From: Thermoplasmata archaeon
Lineage (GTDB): Archaea > Thermoplasmatota > Thermoplasmata > Lutacidiplasmatales > UBA184
Assembly: GCA_030037875.1 (NCBI GenBank)
Contig: JASHPV010000183.1
Span: 1-54,361, forward strand
Length of the DNA stretch: 54,361 nucleotides
Direction of reading: 5' to 3'
The translations under genes and the position numbers were made by a program. Shown piece by piece: positions 1 to 9,629 of the stretch (the first letter of the stretch is position 1; the number at the start of each line of letters is the position of its first letter). Under the pieces are notes generated by a model. That model saw only the letters and a list, made by a program, of their open reading frames with translations, ran no database searches and was not told the DNA's origin.

Positions 1-30
1 GGACTCGGCCACGCAAGAGTTTCTGACCGA

Positions 31-198
31 TCAGCTTGTCTTCTTGGCCATTTTCATGACTTCTTCTTTGCTCACCAACTTCTGGTGCATGTCCTTCACG
101 TGCTGCTGCACATGCTGAACGAGTTCGTGTTCTTTCGCACTGATTACCGCGAATCCATCCTCACACTCGACCTTCCACTTCTGCATTGTTGACGCCAT
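31..198 (-). CDS. DUF1059-like small protein (55 aa)
   Basis: Manual translation MASTMQKWKVECEDGFAVISAKEHELVQHVQQHVKDMHQKLVSKEEVMKMAKKTS*; C..G F ..E.EL..H...H....H resembles DUF1059. Absent from the supplied ORF track because it is short. Confidence 0.75.
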   Translation of the reverse strand: MASTMQKWKVECEDGFAVISAKEHELVQHVQQHVKDMHQKLVSKEEVMKMAKKTS

Positions 199-366
199 AC
201 TCCACACCCTCGCCTTGCGGGCGACGTCCGGCCAAAACCTCGAATTGTCATAAAATCATGGAGGGGAGCCCGAGGGGGCCGGGGCCGGTCGAGGGCCTGG
301 GCCAAATATGGGCCGTGCGCGCTCAGCAGGGTTATAAATGGGGCACAGGTCCCCCGCCGGCTTTCC

Positions 367-981
367 ATGTCCACCTCGTCGTATCGCTACGCGGCTCGCT
401 CGTTCCGAGCGACCCAAGGCCCGGAAGGAGCCCCGCTTCGGCATGAGCGCCTCCTGACCTGGCGACAGGAGACGACGGTTAACCGGCTCGAACATCCCAC
501 CCGGTTGGACCGGGCGCGGGCGCTCGGGTGGCGGGCCAAAGAGGGGTTCATCGTGGTTCGCGTCCGAGTCCGTCGGGGGGGCCAACGGAAACGAGCCATC
601 ATCGCGGGACGTCGGCCCAAGCACAAGGGAATCCTACGAATGACCCTTGCCAAGAGCCTGCAGCGGATCTCCGAGGAACGAGCGCAGAAACATTACCCGA
701 ATCTCGAAGTTCTCAATTCCTATTGGGTCGGCGAAGACGGGAAGCAGAAGTTCTTCGAGGTCATCCTCGTGGACCCCCATCATCCCGTCATTTTGGCCGA
801 CCCCAAGATCGCCTGGATTGCGTCACCGGCGCAGCGCGGACGGGTTTTCCGCGGGCTTACGAGTGCGGGATCCAAGGGACGGGGGCTCCGTCGAAAGGGC
901 AAGGGTGCCGAGCGAATGCGCCCTTCGCGGACGCAGAACCGGCGCGACGTCCGGCGGACCCAGGTAAAAGTCATCCCGTGA
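367..981 (+). CDS. rpl15e: 50S ribosomal protein L15e
   Basis: Full-length L15e-like translation (RLDRARALGWRAKEGFIVVRVRVRRGG...GRRPKHKGI...LEVLNSYWVGEDGKQKFFEVILVDPHHP). Confidence 0.97.
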   Translation: MSTSSYRYAARSFRATQGPEGAPLRHERLLTWRQETTVNRLEHPTRLDRARALGWRAKEGFIVVRVRVRRGGQRKRAIIAGRRPKHKGILRMTLAKSLQRISEERAQKHYPNLEVLNSYWVGEDGKQKFFEVILVDPHHPVILADPKIAWIASPAQRGRVFRGLTSAGSKGRGLRRKGKGAERMRPSRTQNRRDVRRTQVKVIP

Positions 982-1009
982 ACCGGGGGAAATGGCCCGG
1001 AGTTCCAGG

Positions 1010-1450
1010 TTACTCGCCGGGCTTCCGAAGCCAATGGTCCAGGGGGGCCCCTGCCCGTTCGGCCGACCGTTGAGCCCACCCGGCGAGTCCTTCCACATGG
1101 GCGACCTCCCCACGGAGCACTCTGGCCAACCGTCGTCGGAATTCCGCGTCGATCAGGATCCCCTCGGCGGCCAGTAATTCCGTCAACCGGTGGGCCAGAT
1201 GTCCGCCTTCACGGTCCCAGTCGGTGAGCACGACGACGTGTTGGCCGGGTTTCGAGAGAGTTTGGGTCAGTTGACTGAACCCCCGACCGGAATGGAACAG
1301 TACAACTCGCCCTGTCACCCCTAGTCGTTGGAGAGAGCGACGATCTCGTTCTCCTTCCACGACAACGACGGTGGCCCCATCCTCGGTTACGGCGAGGAAA
1401 TCCAGCCACAGTTTCAGAAAGTTCTCCCAAGCCTCGGGACGACGTTCCAT
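1010..1450 (-). CDS. Toprim-domain protein
   Basis: VVVEGERDRRSLQRLG ... VVVLTDWDREGGHLAHRL matches Toprim E...DxD motifs. Confidence 0.8.
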   Translation of the reverse strand: MERRPEAWENFLKLWLDFLAVTEDGATVVVVEGERDRRSLQRLGVTGRVVLFHSGRGFSQLTQTLSKPGQHVVVLTDWDREGGHLAHRLTELLAAEGILIDAEFRRRLARVLRGEVAHVEGLAGWAQRSAERAGAPLDHWLRKPGE

Positions 1451-1548
1451 CTGATGAGCTCCGAGTAAATCCCGCCCTGGCCAGGGGTATCAACTGCCGC
1501 GGACAGCGCGAAGAACTAAAGCCTCCGCCCTTTCCTCGCTCAAGACCG

Positions 1549-2214
1549 ATGGCGGACTACTACACCAAGCTCCTGGAGTTGCGTCGAGCCGAAGGCTCCG
1601 CCCACGGACTCTCGAAGATACCGGTCGACTTCTACCCTCAGACCCGGGCGTATCTCTCCGAGCTCAAGTCGACGTTCGAGACGGAGTTGCGCGAGAATCC
1701 TTCGGGCCGAAAGGGAGAGTTGGCTCGCCAGACCCATCAGCGGGCCGTCCAGACCGCGAGAGATGTGGTGGAGGCCCGCATGATGAAGATCCTCACCGCC
1801 GCGCTCCAGGCTAGTCTCGGGGGGTCACGGGACTTGCCCAACGCGCTGCCCGAGGAACGCGTTCTTCACGAGTCGCTGCTCGGCTACCTTCGCCAGCACC
1901 GGTCGGAGGTCGCTCCGTATCTCGAACCGACCGGGCCGCCCCCGGCGGCCCCAAAGCGCACGCCGTCGACGGCGTCGCGGAACCTCCCAGGCGAGCCCGC
2001 GCCGCCGCGCGCGGCGGCCCCTGCCTCCGTCGGCGGGGCAGAGACGCAGATCCTCCGCGTACTGAAGGACACTCCCAAGGTCGCTCTGGGGACGGAAACC
2101 ATCGAGCTGCGGCAGGACGACGTGGTCTCGCTCCCGGCGGATGTTGCACGTCTCCTGCTCGAGAATCGTATTGTCGAAGCGGTAGAGGTCCGCGAGAAAT
2201 TCTCTCCGGCTTAG
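1549..2214 (+). CDS. GINS complex subunit (Gins51/15-like)
   Basis: N-terminal helical A domain (YYTKLLELRRAE..L.KIPVDFY) and C-terminal B domain (LRVLKDTPKVALGTETIELRQDDVVSLPADVARLLLENRIVEAV). Confidence 0.8.
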   Translation: MADYYTKLLELRRAEGSAHGLSKIPVDFYPQTRAYLSELKSTFETELRENPSGRKGELARQTHQRAVQTARDVVEARMMKILTAALQASLGGSRDLPNALPEERVLHESLLGYLRQHRSEVAPYLEPTGPPPAAPKRTPSTASRNLPGEPAPPRAAAPASVGGAETQILRVLKDTPKVALGTETIELRQDDVVSLPADVARLLLENRIVEAVEVREKFSPA

Positions 2215-3356
2215 ACTGAAGCGCCGGGCGGCGAAAGTTCCAGGACTTTGAACGACTCGAATCCGAAAAGGAAACTCTTCTGCGCCAACCGAAGTTTCAC
2301 GGACTCCACGGAGTCGGCGCCGACTTCGAGCTGGGACCGGACGTCGTCTACCCCCCACGATACCAAGGCTTCCGAAAGGGGGCCGTAGTACGTTTCCTCG
2401 AGACCGGACGCTTTGGCCGCCCGCCGGACTCGAGTGAAATTTACCCAGGCACTGATGTCCGCGGTCCCGGGCCGCGACAGGGGATCGACCGGGCGATGGG
2501 CCCGGATCGCCTCCAGCGTGCCGCTCCTGCCCCGGGAGATGAGGGCCTCTTCCTCGACGCCGAAGTCGATGAGCACGGCCCGGCCACCGGCGAGATGATC
2601 CGCCAGCTCCCGAATCCAGGCCTCCATGGCGCCGGAAATCTCGAGCACGGTCCCCGGGGGAGCGCTCCCAGGAAGGTCCCCCGGCAGTTCGCTCGAGGCG
2701 GGCGCCCGCGTCTCGGCCTGGAGTGGGCCCTCCGCTGGAACGATGACTCCCACCTCCGACCAACCTCGGTCCGTCCTCACCAGCCGCCGAAAGGGGAACG
2801 CATCCAGCAGTTCGTTGGCGAGGAGTATCCCACGGAGTGGTTCCAGCGAACCTAGCGACGGAGCGAAGCGCCAAGGGACCTGTCCCGGCTCGGTCCGACC
2901 AAGGCGATTTTGGATGGCGGTCCGGAGCGAGGCCGACCGTTCGACCAACACGTACTCCCAACCCGCGAACTCGGTCGACCCACGAGGGAGCGCGGTCCGG
3001 ATGTCCGCGGCCAGAGTGCCGTCGCCGGGCCCCACTTCGACGATCGGAAATCGGGAGGGGGATCCTTCCGCGCGTCGAATCTGACGGAAGTGGGCGGCCA
3101 GCGTCGCGCCGAACAGGCCATGGACGTGAGCGGCGGTATAGAAGTCGCCTTCCCGCCCGAGTCGAGTCGACGCTCGGTCGTAGAACCCTCGACCGGGGTC
3201 GTAGAGAGAGATTTCCATGAAGCGGTCGAACGGTAGAAACCCGTCCCCATCCGCCGCGCCGCGTAGTCGGCGCCTAAGTACCGGGTCGACCGACCGGTCC
3301 CTGCCCGAGTCGGAAGGAATCGGGACGCGGGGCGACCCAGAATCGTCCGGCCCCAT
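2211..3356 (-). CDS. MidA/NDUFAF7-like class I SAM-dependent methyltransferase (DUF185)
   Basis: FMEISLYDPGRGFYDR...GDFYTAAHVHGLFGATLA...IVEVGPGDGTLAADI...GILLANELLDAFPFRRL. Confidence 0.85.
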   Translation of the reverse strand: MGPDDSGSPRVPIPSDSGRDRSVDPVLRRRLRGAADGDGFLPFDRFMEISLYDPGRGFYDRASTRLGREGDFYTAAHVHGLFGATLAAHFRQIRRAEGSPSRFPIVEVGPGDGTLAADIRTALPRGSTEFAGWEYVLVERSASLRTAIQNRLGRTEPGQVPWRFAPSLGSLEPLRGILLANELLDAFPFRRLVRTDRGWSEVGVIVPAEGPLQAETRAPASSELPGDLPGSAPPGTVLEISGAMEAWIRELADHLAGGRAVLIDFGVEEEALISRGRSGTLEAIRAHRPVDPLSRPGTADISAWVNFTRVRRAAKASGLEETYYGPLSEALVSWGVDDVRSQLEVGADSVESVKLRLAQKSFLFGFESFKVLELSPPGASV

Positions 3357-3386
3357 GGTCCACGTGGGGGGAACAGTCCAGCCCGG

Positions 3387-4166
3387 TCAGCCGATGTAGC
3401 CCAGGTCTTCCCGAGCCTGGGCGGGCGTTTCAGCTCCGCGAGTCGGAGTCTCGGCCTCGCGGAACTTCTGGGCGATCCGGTCGATCTCCTTCGCCTTGTG
3501 CTCCAGTTCGGTGAAGTCGATCGTGAGGTTGAGCACCTTGCTCAGGACGCGCAGTACCGCTTCCGCACTCCGGGGGTCGACGAAGTACCCCGAGGTCTCT
3601 CCCATCAAACACACGCCCTCCATCCCGTAGACGCGGCCAAGCCCCAGGAAAAGCCCACTCGCTCCGATGAGGCCCCCACCCGGGTCGGTGCGGGAGAAAA
3701 CGACGCCGAACTTCTTCATCGCTTCGACGCGGGCCTCGGAGGTCGCCGCTCCCAGCACGCGAGGACCCTCCACGAGGTGACCCTGAGCGAAGCCGGCAAG
3801 GGTGTAGACCTCGCGAACGCCCATTTGACTTGCCAAAGCGAGGACGCGATCGGTGAGTTCGTACTGACCTTCCGGGGTGATGCCCTGATAATCGCCCCCC
3901 AGGAGAATCAAATCGCGCTGAGCCGGGCCGGCGGCGCGCACGTACGAGAGATCATTGGAAACCAGGCGGATCAGGCCCTCCTCGCTGACGTAGACCTGGG
4001 GTGGGAAGAACTTGGAATGGATCCAGCCGAAGGAGGTGGCATTCAGCTTCTCCTTGAGGTAGTCGATCGCGAGCTTTCCGACGTTCCCCACGCCGGGTAG
4101 GCCCTCGATCAATACGGGGTCCTGGAGCTTCACCTGCTCGGTGATGCGGATGAGTACGTCCTCCAT
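3387..4166 (-). CDS. Proteasome assembly chaperone (PAC2) family protein
   Basis: DPVLIEGLPGVGNVGKLAIDYLKEKL...LGGDYQGITPEGQYEL...GLLGLG...CLMGETSGYFVDPRSAEAVL. Confidence 0.88.
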   Translation of the reverse strand: MEDVLIRITEQVKLQDPVLIEGLPGVGNVGKLAIDYLKEKLNATSFGWIHSKFFPPQVYVSEEGLIRLVSNDLSYVRAAGPAQRDLILLGGDYQGITPEGQYELTDRVLALASQMGVREVYTLAGFAQGHLVEGPRVLGAATSEARVEAMKKFGVVFSRTDPGGGLIGASGLFLGLGRVYGMEGVCLMGETSGYFVDPRSAEAVLRVLSKVLNLTIDFTELEHKAKEIDRIAQKFREAETPTRGAETPAQAREDLGYIG

Positions 4167-4246
4167 GGTGCCCTCTTTCGATGGAGCGGGGAACGATAGA
4201 TAACGGTTCGGTTACCGGAGGGTCCGGGAAGAGTGAGGTCTCCGAG

Positions 4247-4996
4247 TCAGGGAGCAACGTGGAAGCCCGTGTCATCGATGGTCAACCGACGGATCTGGGT
4301 GCGCTCGGGGTGATTCCGGAGCTTCCGGACCTCGAGCGTGTGTTCGAAAGTGGCCCCGTTGGGGTCGGAGCGCAAGGTGATGCCGAGGTCCGCGACGTCC
4401 TCGAGCATCGCACTGGACTTGTTGTCGAGCGACGCCTGCTGCACCGTTACCATCGCCTTGCCTCCCAGGAGTTGGGTCCGGGAGCGAATCTGCCGGACCA
4501 GGTTGACCACCTCGGACACTTCGAGCAGCTCGAGGAGAAAGTCGAGCGAGTCCAGGACCAAACGGAACGGCGCATCGAGGCCCGCGAGGTCGTTCAGGAA
4601 CCGGTTCACTAGACTGTAGGGTCCGACGGAGACCTCCGCCCGGCGAGCGTTCCGGAGGTCGTCCAACCGGAGCCCCCGTTCCCGGATCCTAGAGACCTCG
4701 AGCTGGGGCTCCAGTACGCGCTGGTAGTAATCATCGGAAAGGTTCCCGAAGCGGATCGGCTCCGGATCCCAGTGAAAGGAGCGGAACGCGTCCTGCGAAT
4801 CGATCGTACGTTCGGCGGTAGTGTAGTAGAACACGGGCGTCGAGCCGACCCCGGCTTGGGCGAACTGTTTCGCCAGGAGGTGGGAGCCGGACCCAGGCGT
4901 GCCGATAACCACGATGAGGCAGCCGGGAGGCAGGTAAGGAGAGAGGGCGGCGTCGATATCGGGAATGCCCATGAGCGGCTCGTCCCCGGTCGTCAC
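4247..4996 (-). CDS. RecA/RAD55 (KaiC-like) superfamily protein, degenerate Walker A
   Basis: RAD55-like fold pattern; P-loop position reads GTPGSGSHLL (no Lys); Walker B-like FRLVLDSLDFLLELL. Confidence 0.75.
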   Translation of the reverse strand: MTTGDEPLMGIPDIDAALSPYLPPGCLIVVIGTPGSGSHLLAKQFAQAGVGSTPVFYYTTAERTIDSQDAFRSFHWDPEPIRFGNLSDDYYQRVLEPQLEVSRIRERGLRLDDLRNARRAEVSVGPYSLVNRFLNDLAGLDAPFRLVLDSLDFLLELLEVSEVVNLVRQIRSRTQLLGGKAMVTVQQASLDNKSSAMLEDVADLGITLRSDPNGATFEHTLEVRKLRNHPERTQIRRLTIDDTGFHVAP

Positions 4997-5577
4997 GAGC
5001 TGCCCCCGAGCGTGAACGATTCGTCGACCACGAGGGCGAGGATCCGGTCGAGCTCGGTTCCCTCGGTCTCCGAGGTGGAGAACAGGACGGTGAGCACCGA
5101 TCGCGTCTTCAGGTTGTTCACGAGGATATGGAAGAACTCCGACAGGACCTCCGGGGCGTTGTGGACGGCCAGGGAATTCACCGAGTCAATGATGACCATG
5201 TTGCGCTGGCTAGGGTGCCTCCGGAGCAGGTACTCGATCCGAAGCATGATCCCCTCGAGCATGGTGGGGCTCTCCACGTACGAGGCGTTGGGCAGGGTGT
5301 CCTGGTAGCTCATCATCAGGTGAGAAATGGCGTCCACGAAGGAGAGCCGGGTGGAGGGGATGTCGAGCGCCTGCAGCAGACTCCAGACGAGCGAAGCGGG
5401 ATTCGTCACCGAGACGTAAATCGTGTGCGAGTTCGTCTCGCCCCCGAGGTCACGGACCGTGAGGCCGAGCGCCGCCAGATAATTGTCCGCGTAATCCCGC
5501 GCGCCCAGTCGGAGGGCCACCGTCCCACCGCTGGTGAACGACCGCAGCCGGTCGGCTATCTCGGATTCGCGGGCCAT
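4993..5577 (-). CDS. RecA/RAD55-like protein lacking Walker A
   Basis: NMVIIDSVNSLAVHN (Walker B-like), LSEFFHILVNNLKTRSVLTVLFSTSE; no GxxxxGK[ST]. 4-nt overlap with the 4247..4996 gene. Confidence 0.7.
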   Translation of the reverse strand: MARESEIADRLRSFTSGGTVALRLGARDYADNYLAALGLTVRDLGGETNSHTIYVSVTNPASLVWSLLQALDIPSTRLSFVDAISHLMMSYQDTLPNASYVESPTMLEGIMLRIEYLLRRHPSQRNMVIIDSVNSLAVHNAPEVLSEFFHILVNNLKTRSVLTVLFSTSETEGTELDRILALVVDESFTLGGSS

Positions 5578-5581
5578 GAGC

Positions 5582-6370
5582 CTAGGCAGTCTCCAATCGG
5601 CCGCCTTTGAGGAACGGCGCCATGAGCAGGCCGATCGGCGTGAGCTCGATGACGTACTGGGCCCGCGAGTGAACGGTTCCCCGCATCTTGATGATCTGCA
5701 GCACGCGCAGCATGTCGCCCCGGCGACGAACGTTCGAGAGCATCACGACCCCGTCGACAATCGCTTCTTCCACCCCATACAGCGAGTGGACGCCCGGTAC
5801 CGCCCCCACCTCGGCGACCATCAACGACGTGGTGCCGAGCTCCGAGAACGCCTGGGCCAACTTGAGGATGAAATCTCGGGCCTTCTCCTCGCTCCGAACC
5901 CGGAACCCCACCGAGGTTAGGGAATCCACGACGACGCGCCGGGCCCCGCTCTCCCGGACAAGGTCTTGAATCGTGCGAACCAGGATGTCCACCTCACCGG
6001 GCTTGAGTTCCTCTCGGTTGAGACCGAGACGGTCGTAGACTATCGGGAGGTCCACGATGGTGACCAGGTTGTTGTTCACGAGATCGGTGTGGAAGAACTC
6101 GAAGGTGCTGAAGTTCTGCATGAGTTTGGCCGACGCTTCGGTCACAGAGATGAAGAGTCCCTTCTCGCCCCGTTCCGCGCCCCGGACGAGGAACTCGAGG
6201 CAGAGCGTCGTCTTGCCCGTGCCGACACCCCCGGCCACGAGCACCATGTTCGCGCGCGGGATTCCACCCCCGAGAATGTTGTCGAGGCCCTCGATACCAG
6301 TGACACATCGGTCCGCCAGTGCGTCTGTGGAGGGAGTCGTCGCCGGCGGGCCGGGGCGTGTTCCGCTCAC
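5582..6370 (-). CDS. KaiC-like RAD55 family ATPase, intact Walker A
   Basis: VTGIEGLDNILGGGIPRANMVLVAGGVGTGKTTLCLEFL...RRVVVDSLTSVGFR. The ORF opens at 6451, but a GTG at 6370 about 25 nt below a TATA-like TTTTAGCA is a better start; start uncertain. Confidence 0.87.
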   Translation of the reverse strand: MSGTRPGPPATTPSTDALADRCVTGIEGLDNILGGGIPRANMVLVAGGVGTGKTTLCLEFLVRGAERGEKGLFISVTEASAKLMQNFSTFEFFHTDLVNNNLVTIVDLPIVYDRLGLNREELKPGEVDILVRTIQDLVRESGARRVVVDSLTSVGFRVRSEEKARDFILKLAQAFSELGTTSLMVAEVGAVPGVHSLYGVEEAIVDGVVMLSNVRRRGDMLRVLQIIKMRGTVHSRAQYVIELTPIGLLMAPFLKGGRLETA

Positions 6371-6577
6371 GAGGGCGGGAGCCGGGGCTATGCTAAAATG
6401 CTTACCGCCGTGGATTTCTCCGGTCCTGCTCGCCGGCCGTCCGGGACCCAAGCGGGCCCGGTGGTCCCGGCAAATCCCACGGGCTCCCGAGTGAACTGTA
6501 GCGGGTTTGGGCGACCGGTTCCGGATTCCGGGCGATTCGGAAGAATACGGTGGGAACGGATAACCGCCACCGCCGGG

Positions 6578-8116
6578 CTATGGGCTCGAAGGCGGCCCGC
6601 GGGGAGACGGGTTCCACATGAAGCATTGGGAACAGCGCAACGGCCCACCCGCACCCATGAGATCATGGAAGCAATCCGTGCAGAAGGGGCGACCGCAGTC
6701 CACGCATCCCGACAACCCCGAGGCGGTCCCGACCCGCCGGTTGCACCGTACGCACGCGACGGGGCCGGCCGCGGTACTCGTGCCGGTCTCCGGCGAACGG
6801 GGGAGACCCTGATTCGGAACCGGCTCAGAGGAAAGTAGGGCGGGGGCCGGGATTTCGCTGGGGGGAGCTTGCGTGTCGGTGAGCAACTCCGGTCGCCCCT
6901 CGGTGGAAACCACTGGTCCTAGAACGGTTTCAAGGGGTTCCGCCGAGGGTGAGGGCGGTTCCGGGGCCGTTCCTTTGTACTCGTCGGGCGCGGATTCCAC
7001 CGGGTCAGGGGCGGGGAGGCTCGAGGACGGAGGTATGTCGGAGATCACAGGTCGCGCCTCCCCTGGTACGTCTGGTGGCAAGTCAGATCGGCCGAGGCGT
7101 AGCGCGCGAGCGGACATCCGCGCCGCGAGTGAGCGAATGGGAGACTCGACTGGCGGAGCGGCGCTCACCGAGGTCGAGCCAAAGGGACTCGGTTCGGTGG
7201 TGCTCTCTGCGGCGACCGTGCTAGTCGGTCCGGTTGGCTTGAGAGAAACGGCTTGTATCAGGCGCTGCCACGACGGTCGGGTATCTCGGTTATCGGTCGG
7301 AACCTCCGGCGGCGGGGGATTCTCCTCCGGCGTCGCCTGACTAACGGACCCCACTTCGGGGGTGGGCGAAGCGTTCAACGGGAGATCTTCGACCGGCCTT
7401 TCAGACACTGAGATGGTGGGCTCCAACACCGGAGCGGAATCGGGTGATTCGACCACCACCGGCTGAACCGATTCGGGAATCGCGCCGGAGATTTCGGCCG
7501 GCATTGACGGAGCAGGGTGACTCTCCGAAGCAACAAGGTCGGGAGTGGTGGGGGTATTCGATTCGGCTACATCGTCAACGGGTTCCGGAGCGGAATCCCC
7601 TATCGCCCGAGGTGGCTCTTGGGATTGCGCACCAGGTCCTCCGATATCGCGCCAAGAGCCAGGGATGTCGATCGGGAGGGGTGCTCCAGCAGTATCGGTG
7701 GCTCCGGCGAGAGTTACTGGTGTCGATGGCTGGGATGTGAACGGCTCCGGCCCGATTCGCACATCGATCAGGGTGGGTGTCCTCGGGGGGAGCGCCACGT
7801 CGTGTGCGGCGACGGGCAGATCGTGGTTCAGGGGAGTGACTGGAGAGTAAGTCTGACGCGCCGGCAGGATGAAGATGCCCCCGGCAGAGATCAGGCCCAT
7901 CCCCGCGAAGAGCGGCCAGAGCGGAAAGTGGTGGTCGGCCCCCAAGGTCAACCTCAGAACCCCGGATGCTGCGGCCGCGCCGAGAAGAAGCACTGTGAGT
8001 GCGATCAAAGGAGCGCTCCCGACCACTTTCTCCTTCACCGATTCAGCCGCTCGAGGCGTCGGGTCGGGCGGGGCCGGAGCGTCCTGGAACGTAGCGCGGT
8101 GGAACTCAGCTGACAT
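6578..8116 (-). CDS. TM-hairpin + long Pro/Ser/Glu-rich disordered region + C-terminal zinc-finger protein
   Basis: Two N-terminal hydrophobic segments (LIALTVLLLGAAAASGVL; LWPLFAGMGLISAGGIFIL), ~300 aa low complexity, C-terminal CVRCNRRVGTASGLSGCVDCGRPFCTDCFHDLMGAGGPLRCSQC. Confidence 0.7.
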   Translation of the reverse strand: MSAEFHRATFQDAPAPPDPTPRAAESVKEKVVGSAPLIALTVLLLGAAAASGVLRLTLGADHHFPLWPLFAGMGLISAGGIFILPARQTYSPVTPLNHDLPVAAHDVALPPRTPTLIDVRIGPEPFTSQPSTPVTLAGATDTAGAPLPIDIPGSWRDIGGPGAQSQEPPRAIGDSAPEPVDDVAESNTPTTPDLVASESHPAPSMPAEISGAIPESVQPVVVESPDSAPVLEPTISVSERPVEDLPLNASPTPEVGSVSQATPEENPPPPEVPTDNRDTRPSWQRLIQAVSLKPTGPTSTVAAESTTEPSPFGSTSVSAAPPVESPIRSLAARMSARALRLGRSDLPPDVPGEARPVISDIPPSSSLPAPDPVESAPDEYKGTAPEPPSPSAEPLETVLGPVVSTEGRPELLTDTQAPPSEIPAPALLSSEPVPNQGLPRSPETGTSTAAGPVACVRCNRRVGTASGLSGCVDCGRPFCTDCFHDLMGAGGPLRCSQCFMWNPSPRGPPSSP

Positions 8117-8223
8117 CGGATTCCTTCGCCCGGCCCCGAACGTCGGCCAACGCCGCTAGTCGAACAAGCCCTGGAAGCGGTTGGTCAGGGGCTGGCACGG
8201 CACCCCTCGAGGATGGATTTCCC

Positions 8224-8847
8224 CTATGGGCAAGTCCCCACAGCGCTACACTGCAGCCAGATCGCTTGGACACTGTTGATGATCGGGCCTGTGCTGCCGG
8301 CTCCGACGTCGTAGTAGAAGGTGAACACGACATTGGCCCCTGGCGAGGTGGCTTGGGTCTCCACGTAGGTAGTAACGGTCGTGATCGCGCCGCCCGCGCC
8401 GGTCGAGATGGTGAAGCTCAGCTCCAACTCGGAACTGGCAGTAGCCCCGGCGGCCTCTGTGAACTTCCAGAACTGCCCGACGTCGCCGGCCGTGACCGCA
8501 TTGACTGCGTAGGATGCCGCGCCTGCCGTGAATACCTGAGGCGCAGCCGCGGTGCTTCCAGTGATACTGGTCGTTCCGGCGGGAACGGTGGCGACCCCGA
8601 CACTGGTCTCACTCCACCACGCGGGGTTGGCTGTTGCGCCATTGGACACGCCCCCGCCGTTCTCTCCACTCCCATTGGTCACGGTCAAACTCGCGGCCAC
8701 GGCATACCCGGCTCCAAAGACGACCATGAGCAGGGCGATGAACACATAGGCCGTCCGTCGGTCAATTCCAATCTTCGTCAAGGTCTCACTCCACCCGGTG
8801 GATACGCGTATTCCCGGGTCCGTGTATAAGAAACCGCGGGTGCGCAT
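8224..8847 (-). CDS. One-TM surface protein, paralog A of three
   Basis: N-terminal TM AYVFIALLMVVFGAGYAVAASLTVTNG; shares ASY.(V/I)N..TAGD...W.FTE, YVETQ, F.FYYD.G and C-terminal QCSAVGTCP* with the next two genes. Start uncertain. Confidence 0.75.
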   Translation of the reverse strand: MRTRGFLYTDPGIRVSTGWSETLTKIGIDRRTAYVFIALLMVVFGAGYAVAASLTVTNGSGENGGGVSNGATANPAWWSETSVGVATVPAGTTSITGSTAAAPQVFTAGAASYAVNAVTAGDVGQFWKFTEAAGATASSELELSFTISTGAGGAITTVTTYVETQATSPGANVVFTFYYDVGAGSTGPIINSVQAIWLQCSAVGTCP

Positions 8848-9014
8848 AGCGCCATATTAATACGCATTGCGGTCCGCCGACTTCGGGAGATCCCCCGCGG
8901 ACCGCCCCCGGTCGTCCGGGGGCGGGATCGCTACCGGTTTCCGGACGGACGAAGGCTGGGACGACGCCGGTCCCTGTTACGGGCCGGGTCCGGACACTTC
9001 CGGTGCGCAGAACG

Positions 9015-9629
9015 TTAGGGGCAAGTACCTACTGCGGTGCACTGCTGGGACACTTGCGTGAAGGCCTGGACTGCGACCGAAGCCGGGGCTCCGGTCCCGG
9101 CATCGTAGAAGAACTGGAACACAATCGGGTTCGCGGGCGCCGTGCCTTGCGTTTCCACATAGACCGTGACCGTGTTCGTTGCACCGGTGATGCCGTAGGC
9201 AATCGTGAAGATGATCTCAAGCTCCGTGTTCACCGGGGCCGCGGTTCCTTCGGTAAAGTTCCAGCGCACCGCGAGGTGACCGGCGGTAGCCGGGTTGATC
9301 CGGTAGCTTGCCGCAGCGTGAAGAACCGTGGGAAATCGGGCGGCCCCACTCACGAAGCCTGGCAACGGCGCGTGCATGGTGTCCGCGAACGTGCCGTCGA
9401 GAGTCCAATAGGTGAGACTGGTGCTTCCCTCGTATCCCCCGCTTGCCTGCTCAGTCGTCCCGGCGGTGATGACAAGAGCCGCGACCACCCCGCCCGCAGT
9501 CGCCAACACCACCAAAACCACTGCGAACAGCATCGAGATGCGAGGGAGGGCACGGTTTCTAGCACCCCGTGGGAGCGCTCGTCGCCGCAGCGGACCTTCC
9601 GGGACATCCGCCTCCTGTTCGGTCAGCAT
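9015..9629 (-). CDS. One-TM surface protein, paralog B
   Basis: TM ISMLFAVVLVVLATAGGVVAALVITAG; AASYRINPATAGH..RWNFTE; VYVETQ; FQFFYDAG; ends QQCTAVGTCP*. Confidence 0.75.
   Translation of the reverse strand: MLTEQEADVPEGPLRRRALPRGARNRALPRISMLFAVVLVVLATAGGVVAALVITAGTTEQASGGYEGSTSLTYWTLDGTFADTMHAPLPGFVSGAARFPTVLHAAASYRINPATAGHLAVRWNFTEGTAAPVNTELEIIFTIAYGITGATNTVTVYVETQGTAPANPIVFQFFYDAGTGAPASVAVQAFTQVSQQCTAVGTCP

Noticed and set aside
1825-2961. 378-aa minus-strand ORF
   Set aside because: Overlaps GINS antisense and MidA out of frame; composition is Arg/Gly/Pro-rich noise.
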